From Pelotomaculum sp. PtaB.Bin104 (GTDB lineage Bacteria > Bacillota > Desulfotomaculia > Desulfotomaculales > Pelotomaculaceae), in the NCBI GenBank assembly GCA_002067205.1, contig MVQL01000229.1, positions 82,641-146,640 on the forward strand: 64,000 nt of DNA, given 5' to 3'. Below the pieces are notes generated by a model. That model did no database searches. It was not told where the DNA came from and saw only the letters and a program-made list of their open reading frames with translations. The position numbers and the translations under genes are program-made. Positions within the stretch are counted from its first letter, which is position 1, and each line of letters opens with the position of its first letter. Of this stretch, positions 25,059 through 32,236 are shown piece after piece.

Positions 25059-27473
25059 TCACTCCAAGCAACATAGTTTCCTGGCCAACTTCACCGCGTT
25101 GTAGGCGTCTTTCGAATAGCCGTCGGCCCCGATTTCCACCGCGTAGCTTTCGTTGACGACCGCGCCGCCGATCATAATTTTAGCCTCCAGGCCCTCCCTC
25201 CGGGCAAGCTCCACCACCGTCTTCATCTCCACCATGGTGGTGGTCAAGAGGGCGGATAGCCCGATAATTTGCGCCCGCGACTCTTTGGCTGCGCTGATAA
25301 TCCTTTCCGCGCTTACATTCTTGCCTAAATCGTGCACGGTAAAGCCGTTATTTCTTAACATCAAGACCACGATATTTTTCCCGATATCATGAATATCACC
25401 TTTAACCGTGGCGATAACGACCACCGGGCTTTGCTTGCCGCTTTTCTCCCGGTCCCCGGCCAAAAAGGGTGCCAGGTAATCAAAGGCTGTTTTCATGGTC
25501 TCAGCGCTTTGGATGAGCTGGGGCAGGAAATATTTTTTCTCTTCGTAAAGATTGCCCACTTCGGTAATTGCCGGGATCAGATAGCCGTCAATAATGCCGC
25601 TGGGCTGAACCTCTTCGGTGAGCGCCGCCTGAAGGAGGCCCACCACGTTCTCCCGGTCTCCCTCCAAGATGGACTGATAGATCCGGTTCACTGTTTTTAA
25701 ATTTTGCTTCTCTACTTTCTTCGGCTTTGCTACAGTACCCTCGGCATACTTGGTGATATAGGCCAGGCTGTTTTTGTCCCGGGCGGTCAATACATCACCG
25801 GCCGCCTTAATGGCCATGAGCAGCTCATTGGAGGGATTGGCAATGGCCATGCTCAACCCCCGGCCGATCCCCATCGCCAGGAAGGCCGCGTTGATGTAGC
25901 CCCGGTTGGGCAGGCCAAAAGATACGTTGGACAGTCCGACGATAGTGGCGCAGCCAACCTCTTCGTTACACCAGCCGACTACTTTTAAGGTCTCTTCCGC
26001 CGCAGTCTGGTTGGAGGAAACCGACATCACCAGCCCGTCGACCACGATATCACCGGTCCCAAGGCCATGCTCTGCGGCCGCGCTGATGATGTTTTGAATT
26101 ATTTCATACCTGCCCGGCGCGATTTCCGGAATGCCCTCGTCGCTTAAGGGCAGCAGGATAAACATGGCCCCATACTTGCGGGCAATGGGGAGCAGGCGCC
26201 CGAGCTTGGCTTTCTCTGCCGAAATGGAATTGATCAAAGCCCGGCCGGGATAAATCCGCAAAGCCGCCTCCAGCACCCCGGGCGAGGAAGAGTCCAGGCA
26301 TAAAGGGGCCTCTACCACATTGCTTAGAAGCTTGACCACTTCCAGCATGGTTTTTTTCTCGTCAATGCCGGGCATGCCCACATTGACGTCCAGGATGGCC
26401 GCACCGTTTTCCACCTGCTCCACAGCCAGGCGCCTCACCTCGGTCAGCTTGCCGCTTTTCAGCTCCTCACTGAGCTGCTTTTTGCCGGTGGGGTTAATCC
26501 TTTCCCCCACCACCGTGACCGGAAAAGTGTCCCCGAAAAAGACCGTTTTCCGGGCAGAAGAAAGCGCCCGAAACGGCTGGGGCTCCTGTCTGACGGGCTT
26601 TAAGCCGGCCAGGTTGTCCCTGAGGCTTTTTATATGCAGCGGGGTAGTGCCGCAGCAGCCTCCGATCAGCCCCACTCCCTTAGCCACAAAGTCCACCGCG
26701 TACCGGCCGAATTCCTCCGGACCCATATCAAAGACCGTATGTCCCTCCACCAGCCGCGGCAACCCGGCATTGGGCTTGACCATAACCGGTACCCGGGCAT
26801 AGGGCACCATCTGCTCAACCACCCGCAGCATATCCTGAGGGCCGGTGGAGCAATTGGCTCCAACGGCATCGGCGCCCAGGCTTTGCAGAGTGATCAGGAC
26901 TGTCACCGGATCGCTGGCTGTCAGGGTCCTGGCCGAGGTATCGAAGGTCATGCTGGCGATAACCGGCAGGTCGCAGGCTTCCTTGACCGCCAGTACCGCC
27001 GCCCGGGTCTCCTGCAAGTCGATCATGGTCTCAACCACGAACAGGTCCACGCCGCCGGCCAACAGACCCCGGACCTGCTCTTTATAGACATCCACCAGTT
27101 CATCAAATTTCATATCCCCGAAGGGCTCCACAAACTTTCCCGTCGGCGCCAGGTCACCCGCTACCAGGCAGCCGGCACCGGCAGCCTCTTTAGAGAGCAT
27201 GGCCAAGTCCCGGTTAAATTCAGCCACCTGGTCCTGCAGGCCAAACTCAGCTAATTTAATCCGGTTGGCTCCGAAGGTGCAGGCCAGGAGGATCTCAGAG
27301 CCCGCCTCGATATACGCGCGCTGGATTTCCGTCAGGACCTGGGGATGTGCCAGTACCCACTCTTCGGGGCAGGCGTCCTGAGGCAGGCCTCTCTTTTGCA
27401 GCTCGGTGCCGGTGGCGCCGTCCAGCAATATTATTTTTTCCGCCGCCATTTGCCTAAACAATTCTTTATTCAT
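25059..27473 (-). CDS. metH: Cobalamin-dependent methionine synthase, short form lacking the activation domain
   Basis: Transfers a methyl group from methyltetrahydrofolate through cobalamin to homocysteine. Domains in order: homocysteine methyltransferase (residues ~5-290; LLDGATGTELQKRG, zinc ligands GANCSTGP and GGCCGTTPLH), pterin-binding domain (~310-560; VVGERINPTGKK, ILDVNVGMPG), cobalamin cap and Rossmann domain with the lower-axial His motif KGDIHDIGKNIV. It ends after the B12 domain at ~804 residues, so the SAM-dependent reactivation domain is absent; the next gene upstream supplies a separate one. ATG 27473 is preceded by GAGGTGGCAC and overlaps the upstream stop. Confidence 0.94.
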   Translation of the reverse strand: MNKELFRQMAAEKIILLDGATGTELQKRGLPQDACPEEWVLAHPQVLTEIQRAYIEAGSEILLACTFGANRIKLAEFGLQDQVAEFNRDLAMLSKEAAGAGCLVAGDLAPTGKFVEPFGDMKFDELVDVYKEQVRGLLAGGVDLFVVETMIDLQETRAAVLAVKEACDLPVIASMTFDTSARTLTASDPVTVLITLQSLGADAVGANCSTGPQDMLRVVEQMVPYARVPVMVKPNAGLPRLVEGHTVFDMGPEEFGRYAVDFVAKGVGLIGGCCGTTPLHIKSLRDNLAGLKPVRQEPQPFRALSSARKTVFFGDTFPVTVVGERINPTGKKQLSEELKSGKLTEVRRLAVEQVENGAAILDVNVGMPGIDEKKTMLEVVKLLSNVVEAPLCLDSSSPGVLEAALRIYPGRALINSISAEKAKLGRLLPIARKYGAMFILLPLSDEGIPEIAPGRYEIIQNIISAAAEHGLGTGDIVVDGLVMSVSSNQTAAEETLKVVGWCNEEVGCATIVGLSNVSFGLPNRGYINAAFLAMGIGRGLSMAIANPSNELLMAIKAAGDVLTARDKNSLAYITKYAEGTVAKPKKVEKQNLKTVNRIYQSILEGDRENVVGLLQAALTEEVQPSGIIDGYLIPAITEVGNLYEEKKYFLPQLIQSAETMKTAFDYLAPFLAGDREKSGKQSPVVVIATVKGDIHDIGKNIVVLMLRNNGFTVHDLGKNVSAERIISAAKESRAQIIGLSALLTTTMVEMKTVVELARREGLEAKIMIGGAVVNESYAVEIGADGYSKDAYNAVKLARKLCCLE

Positions 27474-28101
27474 GTGCCACCTCGATTCCCGCAATCGCTA
27501 TCACCGATTTTTCCGGCTCCAGCATGAATTTATCGGTAATGGATATATCCATTCTCTTCAGATCCAGGATATCATAAATAACCTTCTGGTGGAAAAGTTC
27601 AAGGTCGCCATAGCCGGGGCTGAACCGGCGCCTGGTCAGGGCCTTGCCTTTGGTCCCGACGGTTTTGTTGATTAGGCTCATCAGCCAGTCCAGGACCGCA
27701 TCAGCCGTCACGGACGCCGCCGCGTCGTAAATCAGCCCGGCTGCCGCGTTGCCGTTTTTGATCGCACCGGCAATTGCATCACTGATTACCCGCCCGAGGG
27801 TGGAGGCCATCAGCACAACTTCGCTGCTGTGCTCTAAAAACGACGCCAGCTTAGCGCTGGTCAGCTCCGTGCCATTTTCCAGCACAACCCGATCAGGCAG
27901 ACGATCACTAATCCGGCAATAGCAAAAAGCCCCCCTGGCATCACACAAAAGCAGCGCCCGGTTAATTTGTGCATCGACAAACAGTATGTCCTTCTCGCTT
28001 AGGGTGGTGATCCCCTTCCGGTAGCCTAGCCTGGTCAGGATCAAGTTCCGGTCGGGCACAACCGGGATATGCTCAAAATATTTAACGTCCGGTGCTTTCA
28101 A
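27466..28101 (-). CDS. Stand-alone methionine synthase activation (reactivation) protein
   Basis: A 211-residue homologue of the C-terminal activation domain of MetH, which binds SAM and lets oxidised cobalamin be reductively methylated. The family signature 'RRRFSPGYGDLELFHQKVIYD' matches the RxxPGY-type SAM-binding motif. It is the first gene of the metH operon and overlaps metH by 8 nt. The start is TTG with GGTGGTGAAAG upstream. The split of reactivation domain and synthase is known in Clostridia and acetogens. Confidence 0.85.
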   Translation of the reverse strand: MKAPDVKYFEHIPVVPDRNLILTRLGYRKGITTLSEKDILFVDAQINRALLLCDARGAFCYCRISDRLPDRVVLENGTELTSAKLASFLEHSSEVVLMASTLGRVISDAIAGAIKNGNAAAGLIYDAAASVTADAVLDWLMSLINKTVGTKGKALTRRRFSPGYGDLELFHQKVIYDILDLKRMDISITDKFMLEPEKSVIAIAGIEVAHE

Positions 28102-28210
28102 TAGTCGACTTTCACCACCATTCGATGCTATTACCGTCTTATCATATTACAGATCGACAAGAAAAATAAACCCCAAAAGAAACAAATGGATTCTATAGCT
28201 ACCTGAGTGG

Positions 28211-28241
28211 TAAAAAAAACCCCGGGGGTCATAACCCCGGG
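28211..28241 (-). terminator. Terminator inside the metH-operon leader (candidate attenuator)
   Basis: On the minus strand CCCGGGG pairs with CCCCGGG around a 7-nt loop and is followed by an eight-T run. It sits between the promoter at 28351-28379 and the first gene at 28101, so transcription must read through it. Just upstream is a second hairpin (CCGCTT...AAGCGG, ~28245-28266). Confidence 0.8.
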
Positions 28242-28350
28242 TATCTTAGCCGCTTACATTAAAGCGGTTTACAACTACACAACTCATTCGCTGCATTTAT
28301 ATATCAATTTTAAAAAATTAAATTTATTAATAAGTGCGAACTTTTATAAC

Positions 28351-28379
28351 ATTTTATACTTATAGAAATATTGTGTCAA
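28351..28379 (-). promoter_or_regulatory. Sigma-A-type promoter of the metH operon
   Basis: TTGACA, 17 bp, TAAAAT on the minus strand, giving a leader of about 240 nt before the activation-protein gene. Confidence 0.75.
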
Positions 28380-28446
28380 TAAAAAATTTACTGATACTTC
28401 CCTACATACTCACTTATGGATTTCTACTTGACGCAGACACAAAATT

Positions 28447-28503
28447 CGCAGCATCAGGCAGGGCCTCAATGTCTTGCAACAATTGAGGCCCCGTGGTGCT
28501 GCG
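28447..28503 (-). terminator. Large two-part hairpin after aroF
   Basis: An inner 10-bp stem (GGGCCTCAAT / ATTGAGGCCC) lies inside an outer 7-bp stem (CGCAGCA / TGCTGCG), ending in AATTTTG on the minus strand. It starts about 20 bp after the aroF stop and is the likely end of the trpD-aroF transcript. Confidence 0.65.
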
Positions 28504-28521
28504 TGTGTGCTTGACTTTGAT

Positions 28522-29544
28522 TTACACCGCCCCAATCTGCTTTCCCTCGAAGGCAATCCGGCGCTTCAGATCTTCCATCAGGTCGCTGAACTGGCTCAAA
28601 TTCAGGGACTGGGCCCCGTCACACAGGGCCTGGGCGGGGTCGTTATGGGTTTCAATCATGAGGCCGTCGGCCCCTACCGCTACCGCCGCCCGGGCCAGCG
28701 GCGCCACCAGGGCCCGGATGCCCGCGGCATGACTGGGATCGACGATAACAGGCAGGTGGGATTTCTGCTTGAGGAGTGGAATGGCCGACAGGTCCAGGGT
28801 GTTGCGGGTGGAGGTCTCAAAGGTGCGGATCCCCCGCTCGCAAAGGATAACCTGGCTGTTGCCCTCGGACATGATATACTCGGCGCTCATCAGGAGCTCC
28901 TCCAGTGTATTGGCCAGACCCCTCTTCAGGAGGACGGGCTTATTGTACCGCCCCACCTCCCGCAGCAAGTCGAAGTTCTGCATATTCCTGGCTCCGACCT
29001 GGATCACATCAATGTCCTCGAATAGGGGAAGCTGAGTCTGGTTCATCACCTCGGTCACCACCGGCAGGCCGGTCTCTCTCTTGGCCATCAGCAAAAGCCG
29101 GATGCCCTCCTCGCGCATGCCCATAAAGGCGTAGGGTGAAGTGCGCGGCTTAAACGCGCCGCCCCGCAGCAGGGTGGCCCCGCTGGCTTTCACCGACCGG
29201 GCCACCTCGATAATCTGCTCTTCGCTCTCCACCGAGCAGGGCCCTGCTATAACCTGAAACATGCCGCTGCCCACTGGCACGCTGCCTGCGTTTACCACCG
29301 TGTCCTCCGGGTGGACCGTCCTATTGACCGCTTTGTAGGGTTCGGTAACCCGCTTGCCGTACTGCACAATATCGTTGGCCTGGACAACGGCGTCCAAATC
29401 GATCGAGGCTGTGTTGCCGATCAGGCAGACCACTGTGTGCTCGGTGCCGATACTTAAAAAAGTTTTAAAGCCCCTGGACTCAATTCGCTCTACAAACAGG
29501 TCGATCTCCTCCAGGGATCTACCCGGCTTTAATACAAATACCAT
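28522..29544 (-). CDS. aroF: 3-deoxy-7-phosphoheptulonate (DAHP) synthase, type I-beta with N-terminal regulatory domain
   Basis: Condenses phosphoenolpyruvate and erythrose 4-phosphate, the first step of aromatic amino acid synthesis. Residues 1-70 form the small ferredoxin-like N-terminal domain of Thermotoga-type enzymes ([20 protein letters not shown]). The TIM-barrel follows with [24 protein letters not shown] and the metal-binding DPSHAAG. The length of 340 is normal. It lies 41 bp after trpD in the same direction, so a tryptophan-responsive leader would control pathway entry and a tryptophan-branch step together. Confidence 0.95.
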   Translation of the reverse strand: MVFVLKPGRSLEEIDLFVERIESRGFKTFLSIGTEHTVVCLIGNTASIDLDAVVQANDIVQYGKRVTEPYKAVNRTVHPEDTVVNAGSVPVGSGMFQVIAGPCSVESEEQIIEVARSVKASGATLLRGGAFKPRTSPYAFMGMREEGIRLLLMAKRETGLPVVTEVMNQTQLPLFEDIDVIQVGARNMQNFDLLREVGRYNKPVLLKRGLANTLEELLMSAEYIMSEGNSQVILCERGIRTFETSTRNTLDLSAIPLLKQKSHLPVIVDPSHAAGIRALVAPLARAAVAVGADGLMIETHNDPAQALCDGAQSLNLSQFSDLMEDLKRRIAFEGKQIGAV

Positions 29545-29585
29545 TTGCCGATAACCTCCATCACGAAATCGCCGCTATCTTCTGT

Positions 29586-30605
29586 TTATTGAAGCGCCGC
29601 ATTGGTCAGCTTGCTGAACTCTTCCAGTTTGGCGGCTGCTTTTCCGCTGTCGATCATCTCCTGCGCCATCTTTACACAGTCGTCCACGGTGCAGTTGTCT
29701 ATGCCGAGATAGAGCGCTAAGGCCGCATTGAGCACCACCACATCCCGCTTGGGTCCCTTTTCTTTGCCGGTCAGGATATCCCGGGTAATCACGGCGTTTT
29801 CTGCGGGCGTGCCGCCGACCAGGTCCTGGGGCTCACAGCGGCTGAACCCAAACTGCTCCGGGGTAATGTCGTAGCTAGTCAGCTCGCCATAGCGAATTTC
29901 ACAGACGTAGGTGAGCCCGGTCAGCGTTACCTCGTCCAAGCCGTCGTGCCCGCAGACAGCCACACCGCGGACCACGCCCAGGTTGGAAAGCACCTGGGCC
30001 AGCGGCTCCACCAGCTTGCGGTCGTACACGCCCATCAGCTGCATGGTGGCCCCAGCCGGGTTGGCCAGAGGGCCTAATACGTTGAAGATGGTGCGAACGC
30101 CCATCTCCTTGCGCACCGGCGCCGCATATTTCATGGAGGAATGATAGACCGGGGCGAACATAAAGCAGATGCTGCTCTGCTCCAGAATTTTTTCACTTTG
30201 CTCCGGGGTCAGGTTAAGGTTGATCCCCAGGCACTCCAGCACATCAGCCGCGCCACTTTTGCTGGACACGCCGCGGTTGCCGTGTTTTGCCACCGGAACA
30301 CCACCGGCCGCCACCACAAAGGCAGAGGTGGTGGAAATGTTAAAGGTGCCCGCTTCGTCGCCACCGGTGCCAACAATGTCAATGACCTTGCGCACCGGGT
30401 TGATTTTCAGCCCCTTCTCGCGCATGACGGCAGCGCAGGCAGTGATCTCCTCCACCGTTTCCCCCTTCATCCGCAGCGCGGCCAATAGCGCGCCCATCTG
30501 CGCCTGGGTGGCTGTGCCGTCCATCATTTTCTCCATAACCTCTTTGGTGGTGGCAAAATCCAGGTCTTTTCCGCTGAGCACATCCTGTATTGCCTTTTTC
30601 ATCAT
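29586..30605 (-). CDS. trpD: Anthranilate phosphoribosyltransferase
   Basis: Transfers phosphoribose from PRPP to anthranilate in tryptophan synthesis. Diagnostic motifs are IVGTGGDEAGTFNISTTSA (PRPP-binding glycine loop), KHGNRGVSSKSGAADVLE and VRTIFNVLGPLANP. The length of 339 residues is typical. ATGATG is preceded by GGGAGGAAAACC. It stands apart from the other trp genes, first in a two-gene transcript with aroF, and its leader carries the TRAP-type triplet array and terminator. Confidence 0.96.
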   Translation of the reverse strand: MMKKAIQDVLSGKDLDFATTKEVMEKMMDGTATQAQMGALLAALRMKGETVEEITACAAVMREKGLKINPVRKVIDIVGTGGDEAGTFNISTTSAFVVAAGGVPVAKHGNRGVSSKSGAADVLECLGINLNLTPEQSEKILEQSSICFMFAPVYHSSMKYAAPVRKEMGVRTIFNVLGPLANPAGATMQLMGVYDRKLVEPLAQVLSNLGVVRGVAVCGHDGLDEVTLTGLTYVCEIRYGELTSYDITPEQFGFSRCEPQDLVGGTPAENAVITRDILTGKEKGPKRDVVVLNAALALYLGIDNCTVDDCVKMAQEMIDSGKAAAKLEEFSKLTNAALQ

Positions 30606-30650
30606 TTTGGTTTTCCTCCCTAAAAATAAAAATTAAGTGTATTTTTGGCA

Positions 30651-30681
30651 TAAAAAAACCAGAGCTTAAGCAAGCCCTGGT
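30651..30681 (-). terminator. Attenuator terminator of the trpD-aroF leader
   Basis: On the minus strand ACCAGGGCTT pairs with AAGCTCTGGT (one G-U pair) around a GCTT loop, followed directly by seven T. The last NAG triplet ends one base before the stem. The promoter-distal stem could alternatively be disrupted by the upstream AGCATGGT pairing with ACCAGGGCT, giving a plausible antiterminator that overlaps two triplets. Confidence 0.85.
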
Positions 30682-30744
30682 CTATTCATATCTAACCATG
30701 CTCCGCTAACAGCTAATCTCCACTCATCTCATCTAACTCAGCTA
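30682..30744 (-). promoter_or_regulatory. TRAP (MtrB) binding site: 11 UAG/GAG triplets
   Basis: On the minus strand exactly eleven TAG or GAG triplets occur in 63 nt; on the plus strand they are CTA/CTC at 30682, 30692, 30701, 30705, 30713, 30718, 30723, 30728, 30733, 30737 and 30742. Most are spaced by 1-2 nt, with three wider gaps. Eleven (G/U)AG repeats are the known RNA target of the 11-mer trp RNA-binding attenuation protein. The array sits between a strong promoter and the terminator, as in Bacillus trp leaders. Confidence 0.85.
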
Positions 30745-30762
30745 ATATTCAATTATTAATTA

Positions 30763-30791
30763 AATATACGCCCTGCCCAAATTTCTGTCAA
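30763..30791 (-). promoter_or_regulatory. Sigma-A-type promoter of trpD-aroF
   Basis: TTGACA, 17 bp, TATATT on the minus strand. The predicted start lies just upstream of the triplet array, so the array is in the nascent RNA. Confidence 0.8.
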
Positions 30792-30996
30792 TAGTTTTTA
30801 TACTCAAAAACATAGCTTCCAGTAATTAGAATCAACTGAGCGGATTCTGTTAGTTCAGTCACTTGTTAGTGGCAACAGACTTATGCTTATAACTCTGCTT
30901 GTACTTATTTGTTAGGAAGGGCTAGAGCGGACCTTAAGTTAATGGTAAAATGGATATCATTTAATACTGCTCCGAGCAATACGGGGAGGGTTAAGC

Positions 30997-31794
30997 GTGT
31001 TTTCAATCCTAAATTTGGTGCAACCGGAGTCAATTGAAGAAGCATACCGAATTTTGGCGGACAATCAAAAAAGTGCGGTCCTTGGCGGCTGTACATTCTT
31101 AAGACTGGGCTCACAAAAAATTGAAACGGCCATAGACTTGTCAAAACTGAATTTGTCTTATATCAAAGAACATGATGATGCTATAGAAATAGGCGCCATG
31201 ACAACATTTAGAGCGGTCGAAACCCATCCTGTTTTTATTCAGTACTTTAATGGTGTGCTGGCCGCCGCCGTCGGCCAGATTATGGGAGTGCAATTTAGAA
31301 ATCTTGCCACTGTTGGGGCCACCGTCTATGCCAAGTATGGCTTTTCTGATTTAATCACCCCTTTATTGGCCCTGGATACGGAAGTCGAACTGTTTAAAGG
31401 AGGCAGGATGCCGCTGGAGAAATTCCTTGAGGGACCGGGCGGCAAGGACATCCTCACCAGGATATTCATCAGAAAAAACCAGAGAAAAGCTGTTTATCAA
31501 AACTTAAGGAACTCGTCAACTGATTTTTCTATATTAAACGTCACGGCGTCTAATTTAGAAGGTGAATGGCGCATTGTGGTGGGAGCGAGGCCATTAAAGG
31601 CCAAAATTGCCCGAAAGGCATCAGATGCACTCTCCCAGGGGGAGCTGAGTCCAGAAAAGATTGAAGGCGCTGCCATTATGGCCGTAGAGGAGTTGTCCTT
31701 TGGTACCAATATGCGAGGCACGGCAGAATATCGCAAGGCAATATGCAGGGTGCTGGTCAAAAGGGCGGTATCGGAGGTGTGGCAATGCAGATAG
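30997..31794 (+). CDS. FAD-binding subunit of a molybdenum hydroxylase (CoxM/XdhB-like)
   Basis: The flavin subunit of a xanthine dehydrogenase/CO dehydrogenase-type enzyme, which passes electrons from the Fe-S centres to an acceptor. The two FAD-binding loops are visible as AVLGGCTFLRLG and NLATVGATVYAK (variants of the family GGT and TIGG loops). The length of 265 is short but within the family. The start is GTG with GGGGAGGG upstream. It overlaps the next gene by 10 nt, first in a FAD/Fe-S/Mo operon. The substrate cannot be read from the sequence. Confidence 0.88.
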   Translation: MFSILNLVQPESIEEAYRILADNQKSAVLGGCTFLRLGSQKIETAIDLSKLNLSYIKEHDDAIEIGAMTTFRAVETHPVFIQYFNGVLAAAVGQIMGVQFRNLATVGATVYAKYGFSDLITPLLALDTEVELFKGGRMPLEKFLEGPGGKDILTRIFIRKNQRKAVYQNLRNSSTDFSILNVTASNLEGEWRIVVGARPLKAKIARKASDALSQGELSPEKIEGAAIMAVEELSFGTNMRGTAEYRKAICRVLVKRAVSEVWQCR

Positions 31795-32234
31795 AAGTCA
31801 TAATCAATGGTAAAAAAGTAGTTTTGGAAGTTGAGCCGGACGATTTGCTGGCCGATACGCTGAGAGCATACGGCATGTTAAGCATCAGACAGGGCTGCGA
31901 CACGTCCAACTGCGGTCTTTGCACGGTATGGCTGGACGGCAAGCCCGTCCTGTCCTGCTCAACGCTCTCTTTCCGGACCGGCGGTAAAAGTATAACCACC
32001 ATCGAGGGGGTTCAGAAGGAGGCCTGGGAGTTTGCCCGCTTCCTGACAGCCGAGGGCGCCGACCAGTGCGGCTTCTGCAGCCCCGGTTTCATTATGACCG
32101 TGCTGGCCATGAAAAAAGAGCTGGAACACCCAACGGAGGAAGAGATAAAACATTACCTGGCAGGCAACTTGTGCCGGTGCACCGGCTACATGGGACAGCT
32201 TAGGGCGATTAAGAAGTACCTGGGGGTGTCATAG
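31785..32234 (+). CDS. (2Fe-2S) subunit of a molybdenum hydroxylase (CoxS/XdhC-like)
   Basis: A 149-residue Fe-S subunit. The N-terminal plant-ferredoxin-type domain has the cysteine set GCDTSNCGLCTVWLDG and VLSC; the C-terminal helical domain has the second cluster, QCGFCSPG and CRCTGY. These are the standard ligands of the two clusters. The ATG at 31785 follows GGAGGTGTGGCA; the upstream frame is inside the FAD subunit gene. The stop is 2 nt before the large subunit's start. Confidence 0.95.
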   Translation: MQIEVIINGKKVVLEVEPDDLLADTLRAYGMLSIRQGCDTSNCGLCTVWLDGKPVLSCSTLSFRTGGKSITTIEGVQKEAWEFARFLTAEGADQCGFCSPGFIMTVLAMKKELEHPTEEEIKHYLAGNLCRCTGYMGQLRAIKKYLGVS

Positions 32235-32236
32235 AT

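Noticed and set aside
28211..28379. S-box (SAM-I) or cobalamin riboswitch before metH
   Set aside because: The conserved S-box core and the B12 box are both absent in the leader; only promoter and terminator are certain.
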